Source: Cercis canadensis (Eukaryota; Streptophyta; Magnoliopsida; Fabales; Fabaceae). Taken from it: 64,000 nt of DNA. The notes below the pieces were generated by a model, which had not been told where the DNA came from, ran no database searches, and worked only from the letters and a program-made list of their open reading frames with translations. A program made the position numbers and the translations under genes. The stretch is taken from the NCBI GenBank assembly GCA_003255065.1, contig QAOA01006526.1:441384-505383 (forward strand), in the 5' to 3' direction. Positions 22,774-34,883 of this stretch are shown here, in pieces; position 1 is the stretch's first letter, and each line of letters begins with the position of its first letter.

Positions 22774-24466
22774 TTCACTTCTTTTGCCTCAGTTTCGCGG
22801 CTTTCATAGTTGGACTTGGGAGCTTCAATGCCTCTTTATTTTTTTCCTTTTTGTTTTATTTTATTTTTTCTCAACTAGCAAAGTCTCATGTGCATGTAGT
22901 AACACTACACTTTTTTTTTTTTTAAAGGTATGTTTAGTAGAGAAAATAAAAAAAATTACAATTTAAGACAATATAAAATATTATTTAAATATTTTAATTG
23001 TAAAAATAATTTAAAATAAATTATTTAGAAGAATAATAGAAAAAAGTATTAAAGTAGTAAAAACAAAACTAACGAAACATCAAAATGAATGTGTTTTAGA
23101 TGATTGGAAGACATAAGAGCCTCAAAAAATAATTGATGGACTAAATTGCCTCAACTTAAACTAAAATAATAATTCAGAACATCACATTAAACTACGGTAG
23201 ACTCAAATCTTTGGACAGATAACCCATGACAAAGGCCCATTATTTGATATTGCTGTTCAAAAGTTGTTTATATACGGCTACCTATGGGCCTTGGGAGATT
23301 AGAATCAGGACCAAATGGCCCATGGGTGTAGTTAGGCCTAGAATTGTCTTATTGAAGAACCCTTTTATGGTTTGTAGCTAGATCACAGATTCGCTGCCGA
23401 ATCGCCTCAAGTGCGGTGGACCCGTACATTGAGTGCGGATCCGTCTACAATTCGCGAATTAAGAGGTTGAGTTGGTATTAGTAACATCTGTAGATATAGT
23501 ATCCAACTGGTTCCTCCTACATGCAGATGCTGCAGTGATGCAGACAGAAAGAGCAACCACTTACAAAGGAAAGCTCTGTTCATGTTCCATCTGCCTAATT
23601 GCCTATTTATATCATCACTTCTATATAGAATAATACCATTTCTGAATTGTCATCCAAACCCCATACCAAGTTTTTTTAACTCTTGGGATTAAGACAACCA
23701 ATTTATAAAATAGATTCTGGTTACTCAAGGATTAATTAAGCTCCGTTGAATTTTTGCAGACATAGCACTAAGAAACTCGGTTATCCCATTATTAACGTGT
23801 GGAACCTAGGACAAGAAAGAATCAATCAAGAGCAACATTGAATCCAATGCCCAAACAAATAAGTATACTAGCATAAATTGAGCTCATTTTTATTGTTAAC
23901 ATCATAGTATTAAGGCGTAGTTGATGTGAAAGATTCGAGTTTATACTGGATACTATCAAAATCGCCTTCTTATGAGTTAATGAGTAGCCAAAAATACAAA
24001 TTAATTGGCAACCCACTAGCAATGATGAAAAATGTAGCCATCAATTAAAGCAATGTTGGGATACAATGGAAATTAATTAATGACGTTATGCCACAAGGGT
24101 TTACCATCATCTGCCGCAATTGAATTGGAAGTGGAACACCCTTTTTGACAAGGGTAGTAAATAAATGGATTAACCCAGATTACCATAATACCCTTCCATA
24201 ACCAAAACAAAATGGCAAACCAAATAGTAGCATATCACTGCAAGTGCAAGTGCAAGTGCAAGCACAACACTAGGTACCATAATGCCATATGATATGAAGA
24301 ATTGGTAATAGAGTAGAGTACAAAAGAGAGAGCAGCCATTAACCCAAGAATCATACCGTTGAACCAATGAAAATAACAAGTAAAAAAGGTTAAGGTTTTA
24401 GTATATTATATAATAAAAATAATATAAGGGTAGATAGGTAATTAAGATTAATGGTTGGGTTGAGGT
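22774..24466. other. Intergenic, no feature
   Basis: Promoter side of the PPR gene, then AT-rich sequence and the 3' region of the thaumatin-like gene. A short imperfect CAAGTG repeat lies near 24240. No gene recognised. Confidence 0.4.
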
Positions 24467-25347
24467 TCAGCGACGATGGTGAGGGCAGAAAGTGACCAAA
24501 TAGTTAGCTCTAGTGCAAGTTGAAATGCTAGTGGGATCATCATAAGCATAAGAGTAAGCCTTTGGGCAAGCGGTCTTGAAAATCCTCGAGTATGCGGTGG
24601 GCTTGCAGGCCTGTGGGCTTCCATAACTGCCAGTACAGCAATACCTTGGGGAATTGAAAGCAGAGCAAGCACTCTTACAAGCCACCACTCTCTTCATATC
24701 ATGAGACCTCACTTGCAGGCCCACTGGGCACATAGTGTTGAGGTCGCTAACACACCCAGCGTAGCTGCATTTCCCAGATCCCTTGAAAGGGGTTATGGAA
24801 ATGGGCAAATTGTATCCATCCACCAGGCTCACGTCGTAGAAGTCTTGCTCGTTCCCCAGTGTGAACTCCGCCAGGGTCGCCGGAGGGGTTCCGCCGATGC
24901 CATTGCAGAAGAGGGAGCCGCCGCAGTCTCCGGTGGCGCAGTGGCCGCGTCCGGAGGCGTCGAAGGCGCAGCCGTGGCGGCCCCAGAACCGGCCGGACCA
25001 GAGAGCAGGGAGTTGAAGGGAATAGGCCTTGTTTGGTGGGAGCTTGAAACCTCCACGGGCTAAAATGGGCTTTCCTGCGCCGGGTTGGATTCCTGGCCAA
25101 ACAGGGTGTGGGCACTTGTTGTAGAATATTATTGCTGCTGCTGACACTTGAAGTACTGTTCAAATCAAACAACAATGAACAAACACAGGAGAAAATTAAT
25201 GAGTATTGTCCTTTGATTTCAAGTTATGGGCTTGTGATCTGAATATGCATCGTAGGCCCGCAGAAGTAAAATGTGGGTACCTGGAATGTGGGAGACGAGG
25301 ATGGTGCTGAGCAAGAGAGTGAGAAGTGGTGTCAGCATTATGGCCAT
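24467..25347 (-). CDS. Thaumatin-like protein (PR-5 family), ATLP-1-like
   Basis: Two exons, 25281-25347 and 24467-25146, encode 248 residues; a phase-1 intron separates the signal peptide from the mature part. The start at 25347 gives MAIMLTPLLTLLLSTILVSH, a typical secretion signal. The mature protein has the 16 cysteines that form eight disulfides in the family, and shows the usual FYNKCPHPVWPGIQP, HCATGDCGG, EFTLGNEQDFYDVSLVDGYN and CKSACSAFNSPRYCCTG blocks. It is expected in the apoplast, with defence or cell-wall related roles; antifungal activity cannot be judged from sequence alone. Near-neighbour order with CML and PEAMT matches At1g73620. A TATAAAAG box lies 150 bp upstream of the start. 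Confidence 0.93.
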
Positions 25348-25496
25348 GCCTGAGTATCAGTTGAGTAGTAAAGGGAGTTTGAGCCTTAAGGGGAGTGACC
25401 AGTGACCAGTGAGCGTGAGTATACAAGAATAAGCTTCCCAGTTCCTCCTACCCCTTCTCTTTTCTAACCCTTCTTTGCCTTGTGCTGTAACTTCGG

Positions 25497-25504
25497 CTTT
25501 TATA
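25497..25504 (-). promoter_or_regulatory. Putative TATA box of the thaumatin-like gene
   Basis: TATAAAAG on the minus strand, 150 bp upstream of the ATG at 25347. Good match to a plant TATA box. Confidence 0.6.
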
Positions 25505-28500
25505 GACAAAAATGCAAGTGGGGTTAACAAATAACAGCGGGTGAATTGGAAGGAGATCAATGATGGGCTTTCATTTTACTATGGGTTAAAAATTTGATTG
25601 ATTTCTTCCCTTCTATTTTCCACCCTTTACTTTTGGATCCTCTAAATTCTAAACTAAAGTAGGTTGAAATGTGGGCCATCTTAAATTACGGAGCTTAGAG
25701 CTTTTAAAAGTGAAAAAAAAAAAAAAAGTGTCCTTGGCTGTCAAACCCTCTTTTTCCAACCCCACAAAGCACGTGGTGAGAGAGAGAATATATAAGTTTT
25801 ACGGGGAGTGATATGCAAATATGGAAATGGTATTTGGTAGCGTGAGAGCAGTAAGCGAGGGAATAATGACAAAGTTCTCAGGTCCCGAGAAGGAGTGTCA
25901 GAGGATGAATGGGGGAGAGTTTTGGTTGTCCGCATTGCCAAACAGAAAAAGAGAGGCTAAGATATATAGACATATTCACATGTTGCCACAATCACTCTGC
26001 TACCACACAGATACAGTCATGGAGTGGTGCCCTTTGATTCCGCAACCTGCAACCTGCACCTGCAAATCTTACTTTCACACTCCTCCCACATGCCATTCTT
26101 TTGTCTACATCCCATCTTTTTCTCCACCAAATCGATTATTTCTAACAAATTTTCCCAGCACCTCGAAAATAAAGGCATCTTCTTCTGCCTTCTGCCCCAG
26201 AGCGTGCAATACACGCTCATTCATGTACGTCACAGTGTCCTTTCCTTGGAAACTCGTCCTTTGACATAGAATGACTCGCGCTCGCTACAGAGCCTCGCAT
26301 TTCGTAGTCTTAAGATCCCAATGCCACGCGCTGTCTCCCTCAACGTCCATCACACGTCTCCCAGTTTTAATAAGAAAATTCATTTTCTCAAACTCAAAAC
26401 TTTTTTAAGCAGCCTACATTGAATTGAATGTTAATAGTTAAATGGACGGTGTTTGGTGAGGGTAATATTAATATTATTCAATTGCTGAGTTGTGACGCGG
26501 AAGGTCAGACAGTATCATCGGCCCAAGAGATGAATCTTATTAGAATTGTTGTCGTTTACCGGACAAGGACAGAGATCTATCTAAGGGGCATCAATGTGTT
26601 ACACTATGCACTTGGCTTAGATTAAGTATTAATATGGTAATTAAGGCATCGATTAACTATTAAAGTATAGACCTTAAATGAAGGGAATGAAGTTATTAAA
26701 GACTAAAAGCACCTCCAACCCATTCCTAAGCCCTTACGCAAACAAGCTGGTTTTGCACCAACAATATGATTACGGTTTCCTTTGAGTTAGGTTGGAAAAA
26801 GGCTAGTTTGGTACCATTTATATGTTCAACCTAGTGTGTGTCATAAGTGAAAAGTTCCTCCCCTACCAACCCTTTATGCTCTCATCATTTTCAAACCATA
26901 TAGTACCAACAAATTGTTAAGGTTTTGATATTTCAAAAAGAGAGGCTAATATACATATACATAGATATTTCAATTCTTTCTTTTTACTCAAGTTCAAACT
27001 AAAAGGCCAATTTGGTCAAAGCAAAAAGGAAAAATAGCATACAACATGGTCCAAGTAAATATTGTTCATTCCCTTTTAAGTGAACTTTTGTAAACGGTTA
27101 GTTAACGTATACTAACTTTATGAGCTTCAACTAGAAGAAGTCGTTCTCATCATTGCCCATGAATCCATGATTAGATCAAATATAATTGTACAGATTTTTA
27201 TTTATCAATAATTGGACAGAACAATCTCACATATATAAAACCTCAAAATGAGTTAATGAGACAAGTGCTATGACAACACGAACGGCATGGAAGACGGCCC
27301 AACTCAAAGTGGATATTAAGATTGGGCCTGCGGGTTATGGGTAAAGTCCAGATCAAGACTATTCCTAGTCATGTGGGCCATCTTTTCTTCTTCCGGGCCT
27401 TGACGGAACCTTAATAAAGTAGCTCTAGCCTCGAGGGGGTGGCTTCCTAACTTAAGGGCCCAGGGTGTGTTGCTGGCAAAAATAAAATAAAAATAGAATA
27501 AATAATAATAATGCTGTGGTTTTTTTCATAACCATTTTTTATTAAGCCACAGTTTTTTTAATGTCAATATGGGCTAAAATAACTTTATTGAATAAGGAAA
27601 TAATTTAACTTTAAGAATTAGTGGGCTTAACATTAACATTTCTTTTAAAATTTTCACTCATTCTACCTCATAACTTTTCACTGTGATCTCATTTGATTAC
27701 TAAATCTTTTCTCAACTCAATTGTAAGTATATATATATTTTTTTCCTTTCAAATTGTCTTATCTATTTATTTCATTATGAAAATTATTATTTCGACTGTA
27801 ATGCCTCGAGAAATAATTGTCAATAGTAAATGAATTCATAATTTAAACTAGAAGGTCAACTCAATAGCAAAGGATCAAGTGCTTTCATATTTTATTGTGA
27901 TAATAATTAATAAGAAGCATCAAGTAACTTATATGAAAAGAATTCCTAAGTCATTGTGATTTATCATGTAAATTACTTTCATGTACTTAGCTAACTATGG
28001 AAGAAAAACTAGTCATAAAAAGGAAAGGAAAGACAATGAGAAAAATGGAAATTATCATTGAATATTACTAATGTAATACATCCAGTATTTGAACAAAAAA
28101 ATCTCAATAATTTATCAAAATATGGAAACATAATTATTATTTTCTTAAGAAAATTCCAAGATGATCCATTGGTAACTTTAATCTTCTAGTTTATATGATG
28201 AATTCATTTTTTAATTAATAATTATTTCAAACGAGAGATTGCACTGAAATTTTCTTGCTTAAGCAAATTGGAGAGAGGAGTGCACAGAAAAATTGAGAGG
28301 CAGAGCAGGGCCTTCTGTTGCAAATCTTATTTGTAAATCATATTAGGAAACAATGGAGGAGGTAATAAGTTTCAGCAAAATGATCCAACCCTCCTTCCTA
28401 TTCTTGTTACTTAATATTTTGTTTTCGGTTGCCGATTTGCTTCTCTTAAAAAATAAATAGAGAAGTCAATGACCAAATTGAGTTATATTCAAGCATTGAT

Positions 28501-29902
28501 TGGTTTTATTTTATATGCAAGTCAACTTTGTCTTGCTTTGTACGAGTTATTATTTTTTTTTTTCAATTCATCTAAAACATTTCCACTAAAATCTATGACA
28601 TAAAAAGTACAGAAGTAGAGGGGAAAAATAAATACACAGAAAAGAAGGAGATGCATTATTTTTTGACCAAAAAGTAGGTGAATATTTTATGGGAAAATGA
28701 TAAGTTTTGCAAGGGTAAAAACAAGAACAGGGTGAGTGTTTTATCATTGGTTCAATTCCCTAATTTGCACAAAAAAGAGCAATTGGGTCCCCAGCTGCTA
28801 CATGCACTCGTATCTGATTCTGTACCTGTGGCTGTGTTGCAGATGGTGTAGGGACCTAGGGGCTAGGGAGTACGAAAATAGTTATGTGAGAAAAGAGAGA
28901 AAAAACGAGTGCAAGAGAGAAAAAAAACGAAATGGTTAAATCCATTTTGCTGCCAAAACCACCCGTGATTCTGTGTTTATTAAAAGATATTTCAATTCAG
29001 CATGTCGTTGTGTTATAACCTTCTCTCTCTCTCTCGCACAGGCCATGAGCTGATGAATAGCAACAAAACTTACCTCACATTTCAGAGACAAGGCAATCTT
29101 GCACCACTTAAAGTTGATTTTTACTGTAAACAGTTAAGCAAAAAGTCATTTGCTAGCATGCTTTCGGTGCTTCAGAGTTCAGATTACATACCAATGTATA
29201 TGAATTTTGCCAAAAGATTTGCACCATATATAATGCTCAATTTGAACAAACACTACTCATTTGTTTAGTAACCCCTGAGATACCACACAATGGTAGAGCA
29301 ATGCAAAAATGGGGTTACGGAGACCCACTTTCTCCTGCAACCAGACATATGAACCTTCCTACTATTAGGTCAATTCATAAAATAATCCATGCATTTGTGG
29401 CTCTCTAATTAATTTCAATTTTTTATTTTTCAAGTGTGGTTGAAGAAGGTGACGTTAAGTAATCAACAAAACATGCATGGCCCAAATCATGAAACTTGTG
29501 ATGCATGGGTCATGCATAGTTTAAATTATTATGGTCCCCACTCTGAACTTTGATTCAATTGCTGTAGAGGGAATATTGTGCAATTCTTTTTCCTCCGCTG
29601 ATGCTTGACGGCTCTTGAGTGATACGTCCTAGTCTTAGCGCCTTGGGGTTTTTGAAAACGGGTTCATACCTTAATAAGTAATAAACCCCTCTCCTTAAAG
29701 GTTAACTATCTGGATTTTAAACGTGGAATTCTTCATAGCTTTACGTGAAAGTTTCTAGTTAATTAACCTGAAAATGTACCTGAAAACCCTTTTCCAAAAT
29801 TCAGTTGTTTTGGTTATTTTGATTCTCTACCTTAATTTTCTCAATATATATGGGACTATATGTTGGAAGTTAAACATCATAACAGGGTTAAAGTAGTTAA
29901 AA
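25505..29902. other. Intergenic, no recognised gene
   Basis: About 4.4 kb without a coding region I can support. The short ORFs (for example 25821-26264, 28736-28939 and 29002-29268) have no recognisable domains. A GC-richer stretch at 27280-27480 could be repeat-derived but shows no ends that I can define. Confidence 0.4.
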
Positions 29903-30813
29903 TTTAGGTTTAAATGTACTACAAGTCCTATAGTTTAGATGAATTTTGAATCAGGCCCCTATAATTTTTTTTTTTCTTTTGGGGTCTTTATAGTTTGAAA
30001 TTTTTTTTAATTGGGTCATTGTCATTAACCTAAGTTATAACTCCGTCAGTTTAGTGCCAACATAACAAATCACTTATCTATGTGGCAATAACAGAAGCTA
30101 ATATGATGCCAAAGTAGCACAAAAATTTGAGTTTTATATATCGCTCATCACTTTAATTTTCATCAATTTGGACAAAACTGAGCCACATGTCTTGCATGTG
30201 CATTTGATGGGTGGCAATTTGTGTGTTACTTTGACGTCACGTAAGCTTCATCTATTGTCACATGGAGAAACCATTTTCCATGTCAGCACTAAACTAATAG
30301 AGTTATAACCCAAGGTGATAACAGAGACTCAATTAAAAAAATTTCAAACTATAAAAACCTCAAAAGTGAAAAACAAATTATAAGGACCTAATTCAAAATT
30401 CATCCAAANATAACTCCGTCAGTTTAGTGCCCACATAACAAATCACTTATCTATGTGGCAATAACAGAAGCTAATATGATGCCAAAGTAGCACAAAAATT
30501 TGAGTTCTATCTATCGCTCATCACTTTAATTTTCATCAATTTGGACAAAACTGAGCCACATGTCTTGCATGTGTATTTGATGGGTGGCAATTTGTGTGTT
30601 ACTTTGACGTCACGTAAGCTTCATCTATTGTCACATGGAGAAACCATTTTCCATGTCAGCACTAAACTAATAGAGTTATAACCCAAGGTGATAACAGAGA
30701 CTCAATTAAAAAAATTTCAAACTATAAAAACCTCAAAAGTGAAAAACAAATTATAAGGACCTAATTCAAAATTCATCCAAACTATAGGGATTTACAATAC
30801 ATTTAAACCTAAA
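29903..30813. mobile_element. Long-TIR non-autonomous element containing an N-split duplication
   Basis: The left end TTTAGGTTTAAATGTACTAC and right end GATTTACAATACATTTAAACC form an inverted repeat, and pairing continues for about 100 bp (CTATAGTTTAGATGAATTTTG against its complement). Bases 30037-30408 are repeated almost exactly at 30410-30780 across a single N at 30409, so the true element is probably about 540 bp with one copy of this part. No transposase. Flanks are palindromic A/T, so a target duplication cannot be defined. Confidence 0.65.
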
Positions 30814-32254
30814 ATTTAAAATTCATATATAATATACCATGTACACAGCATGCTAAGTCAAAATTAAATTAAACTCCAAATCAAGGATCAAAGAATATGA
30901 GTGGTAGACATGAAAAATGTATGGTATCTTCCTTTCTAATATAGGAGAAACCAGCTTTTTCAAAAGCCAATGGCTACTTCAAGACTAATCTACCATTGTC
31001 CATCTTAACTCTTTTGTGTAACTGTTGTTATCCTCTTGGGAAAGAAAAATTACTAAGATCGATGATCAACATTCTCAAAAATATAATAGTTGGATGGATA
31101 GTTTTAATTTTTCCTATAAACCAATAGGGTATTTTAATATCACCCTTGGTTAGTTCGAGTTTTATGCAGTTTTTTTTTTCTTTCTGTTTTTGGTTTCTCA
31201 TTTAAAATCTTATGTCACTATCCACACAAAATCTAAAAAAAATCTTCTCATAAGATAAACATTTATATTTGTATCACAATTCTGGTAATAATATATGATA
31301 GATATGTAGAATCAGACACAAATAATATCAAGTCATTTCATTATACTTTATCCATGAGAGAGAGAAAAATCTGTTTAGAATTTATGAGTGAATTAATTTT
31401 CTCTACTTTCACTTTGTAAATTTAGGCAAGAAGCCATATAATAGTAAACATTGTTTTTCTTTCACTTTCTCTTTCTCTTCTTTGGCTAAAACTTAAATTC
31501 AACTGTGGTTATAATAGAATTATATAAGGAAAGAAAGACCATCACACATTATAACTTGTGACTTGTCCATTTCTAGCTAGCCTTTTTTTGTTTTGACAAT
31601 ATTTTTCATAATTTAAAATCATCCTTTTTCTCTCAATTAAATAAATTCATGAACTTTACTTTAAATACACCTGTTTCTGTTCCCTTCTTTTTCATTGATG
31701 TGATTTCTTCATTGTCATAAACTGCAGTGCCAAATTTACTGCCCTAGAATTAATTTAATGTAATGTACCAAATACCACAGCAATTTTCTTTCCAAGTATG
31801 CAACAAAAGAACAAAAGAATTCTCCAACCCAAATGCATGGTTACTTCAACATCCAAGTCTGTCACATCTTATTCCTATTTCAGATACTTTGCCTCAAAAC
31901 AAAACCCTCACATCAAATTCCTTTTACATTCTTTCATTAAAGTTCCCTTCCCCTCTCCCTTTCCAATTTCTCTCTTCACATCAGAATCCACATGAAACAC
32001 ACATAAAAGTTTCTTTAGTAAGGCCTATTCTTTACAATAGTCTTCTGTAATATTCTCATAAATGTAAACACTTTGATTGAATCGACATGGTCCAAATGCA
32101 TTTTAAGGTAAATACCTTCATTCAAACTCAGTGTCCTATTACAGCACCAAATTCTTGAAACATAACATCAGTGACAATACAAATAGTGCCATATTCCAAC
32201 AAAATACAATATGAAAACCCAACCCAATGATTTTACATACATAGAAAGTGTTTG
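30814..32254. other. Intergenic and WOX1 3' region
   Basis: AT-rich sequence ending in the presumed 3' untranslated region of WOX1. The overlapping ORFs at 31763-32050 are low-complexity and not recognised. Confidence 0.4.
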
Positions 32255-34262
32255 TTAGTTCTTCACTGGAAGGAACTCAAAAAACTGGCTTGGGGTCAAG
32301 TTGGCATTCATTGCTGAAGCTGATATCTCTGTCTCCTTTTGGTTAATGTTATCACTGCCATCCCCACTCCTTAGTGGGAAAAGCTGAAGGGTTTGTGATT
32401 CCACACAGTTATCTTCTTCACTTCTAAGACTGTTTAAGTGGACAACCCCATTTGCTCTGTGGGGAGAAATAAAGAAGCTGAGATCATGGGTCTTAATGAG
32501 CTTTGGGTCCATTGGTCTTGTTGTTACAGTGGTTGTAGTAGCAATACTAGTTGTAGAGGCATTATTAGGAGGGGTGTTTATGAGGTGGGTGGCAGCTGCA
32601 GGAGGAGGAGGACAAGATAACTGCATCATGTGCCACGTGGCATTCCTTTCCATCAAGTTTCTTCTTTGTTGTAATTCTCCTTCATCGAATTGGATCCATC
32701 CATCTGTTCTACACTCTGCTACGGCTGCTTTTGCTGCCCTTTGTATTGAGACAGATTCCTGAAGATTTAATTAGAGGCATGCAATGCAAACACATGAAAC
32801 CTTAATATATAGGGGTTGGAAAAAAAAGAGAAATGAAAAGGCATGAAAATGGCACAAATTTCAATTGAGCACTCCAAGTTCTTATTCAAATAAAGGTGTA
32901 TATGCCTCTTTGAGAAGTCAAATTAAAGAAGGTGAAGGTTGTCTTTTCATCATCAAAGGGTGCTCAATTCCATAGAATAATATTATGGAGGTGCCCTAAA
33001 ACACTGACCTAAATGACATGAATAAGCACAAGCCCCAAAACCCCAGCCAAGTTTCATAACAGCAGCCCCGACAGAAAGGAAGGAATGCAGCTTTTAGACC
33101 CTTTTCATTTCCCAACAAACAAAGCTTTTGTTGGGTCCTTTCCCTATAGCTAGTGCATATCTTTTTCTGTAATTCTAAACTTCAACTTGATCCTCTAGTA
33201 ATCATATGCAAATAATCACTGCTTAATAGTTTCTTTTAAACTTTTGGGGATTAAGGGAATTCCAAGTTGAAAAGGAAAAGCGCTAAGGGTTAGTCTATGA
33301 ACAAGGACAAAGACAAAGGAGGATGTAGAATAATAGACCTCTGCAAGAATACTGCAGTTTGTAGAGGGTGCCCAGTTCTTGGTCTGTTCAACTTCAAACA
33401 CTGTCCTACTTGCACCTGTAGACAAAAAGAAAAACAAAAAGAATGCAACTTTATATCTCTCGAGCAACAATTGGAATGGCGAAAAAGCAACACACATAAT
33501 ACAGATCTCTAACAAACAAAATGCAAGGGAAAAAGCCATCTATTACAAAACAAAGTATATTCACAACCCTCTTTCTTTCTCTCTCTCTCTCTCTCTCTTT
33601 TCTGTCTTTTGTATCAATAAACGATTATAGAGTAATTATGGTATGAGGTTTTTTTACCCAAGTCTTTCTTGTCTAGAGTATCAAAATCACGGGGGTGACC
33701 ACCCTCAGCAGCCGATTCCATTTGACGGCGGCGTTTCTGCCTTTCTCTGGCTTTGTGATTCTGAAACCAATAGAAAACATTCTTCCCTTCAATTTTACCA
33801 AATCTCCTAAGCTGTGCAGTGATATGCTGAATTTGTTCTGCAGATGGTGTTCTTGTCCCTCTTCGATACAATTCTTCAAGGGCTCTTAGCTGCTCCGGTG
33901 TTGGATTCCACCTCGAACTCACCACAACTGGTGAGTTATTCAATTCTTTCTTGCCCTGCTCTGCCACTGATGCTAAAACAAGAAATATATGCCCCTTGTT
34001 ACATACATAAAGACAAACAAATGCAAACACTAGACACCCAGAGAAAGACAGAGAAAGAAAGAGCGAGAGAGAAAGAGAAAAGGTTACCCAGATTGTGATA
34101 CTGTGAGAAGAAATCGGTGCCATGAATACGGCTTAAGGAAGGAGAGGTTGTAGATGAAGTGTTATTGTTAGGCCTAGGAATGAGAGGCCTGAGTTTCCTT
34201 CCATTGAAAGAATGATCAGCCATGTTGAAGTCACCACCTTCACTATAACCCACCATCCACAT
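32255..34262 (-). CDS. WOX1: WUSCHEL-related homeobox protein, WOX1/STENOFOLIA/MAEWEST type
   Basis: Four exons (34088-34262, 33658-33972, 33339-33415, 32255-32758) join in frame to give 356 residues; all introns have GT/AG ends. The N-terminus [20 protein letters not shown] is typical of the WOX1/STF group. The homeodomain runs from [17 protein letters not shown] through [20 protein letters not shown], about residues 80-145. Near the C-terminus are the WUS box TLQLFPLRS and the group-specific tail [10 protein letters not shown], both repression-related motifs. Family members promote leaf-blade outgrowth and petal fusion through repression in the nucleus with TOPLESS co-repressors. The PPR gene next door and PEAMT beyond match At3g18020-At3g18010-At3g18000. 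The gene looks intact. A GA-rich microsatellite lies upstream. Confidence 0.95.
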
Positions 34263-34840
34263 ATTTTGGAAGACTAATCAAATTAATCTAGGGTTTTTAT
34301 CACTCTTTTGTGCAGTGATTGGCTAAAAGAAAAGGCAAAATATTGTGGAAGGAAGCCACTATATATCAGTTAAGGAGTGGCACTAATGAAAGGGAACAGT
34401 AGGTGGAATATATATAAAGGGGGAACGCTTTAACAGATTTCTCTCTGTCTCTGTCTCTGTCTTTCTTTCTTTCTTTCTCTTGTCATTCGGGTGATGGGAT
34501 TAGAAGAAGAGAATGGTGTAGGAGTTGCATAAATGGGTGGTTTAGAACATGCAAGGTTGTGACTTTGTGGTGTGAAGGTGGCCCAAAAAATGGTATCTCC
34601 TAGCTGCTTCAAATGAAAAGTAGACACGGTTTATATATAGCATCAATTGATGCTAATAAAGAAAGCCATTGTTGAAAATGAGTTGGTTGAGCTGAAATTG
34701 TGAAGTATTTGTGTCTCAGACATTCAGAGATGGGGATTGATCATGAATCTAGCTTATGTGGAGAGTGAGAGAGAGAGAGAATGGTGTTGGTGTAATATGG
34801 GACAAAGTGAGGAGGACATGAGGTTGACTAGGCTAGCTAG

Positions 34841-34883
<43 letters not shown>

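Noticed and set aside
24701-25063. Alternative-frame ORFs over the thaumatin-like exon
   Set aside because: Shadows of a GC-rich real exon; the minus-strand frame has all 16 family cysteines.
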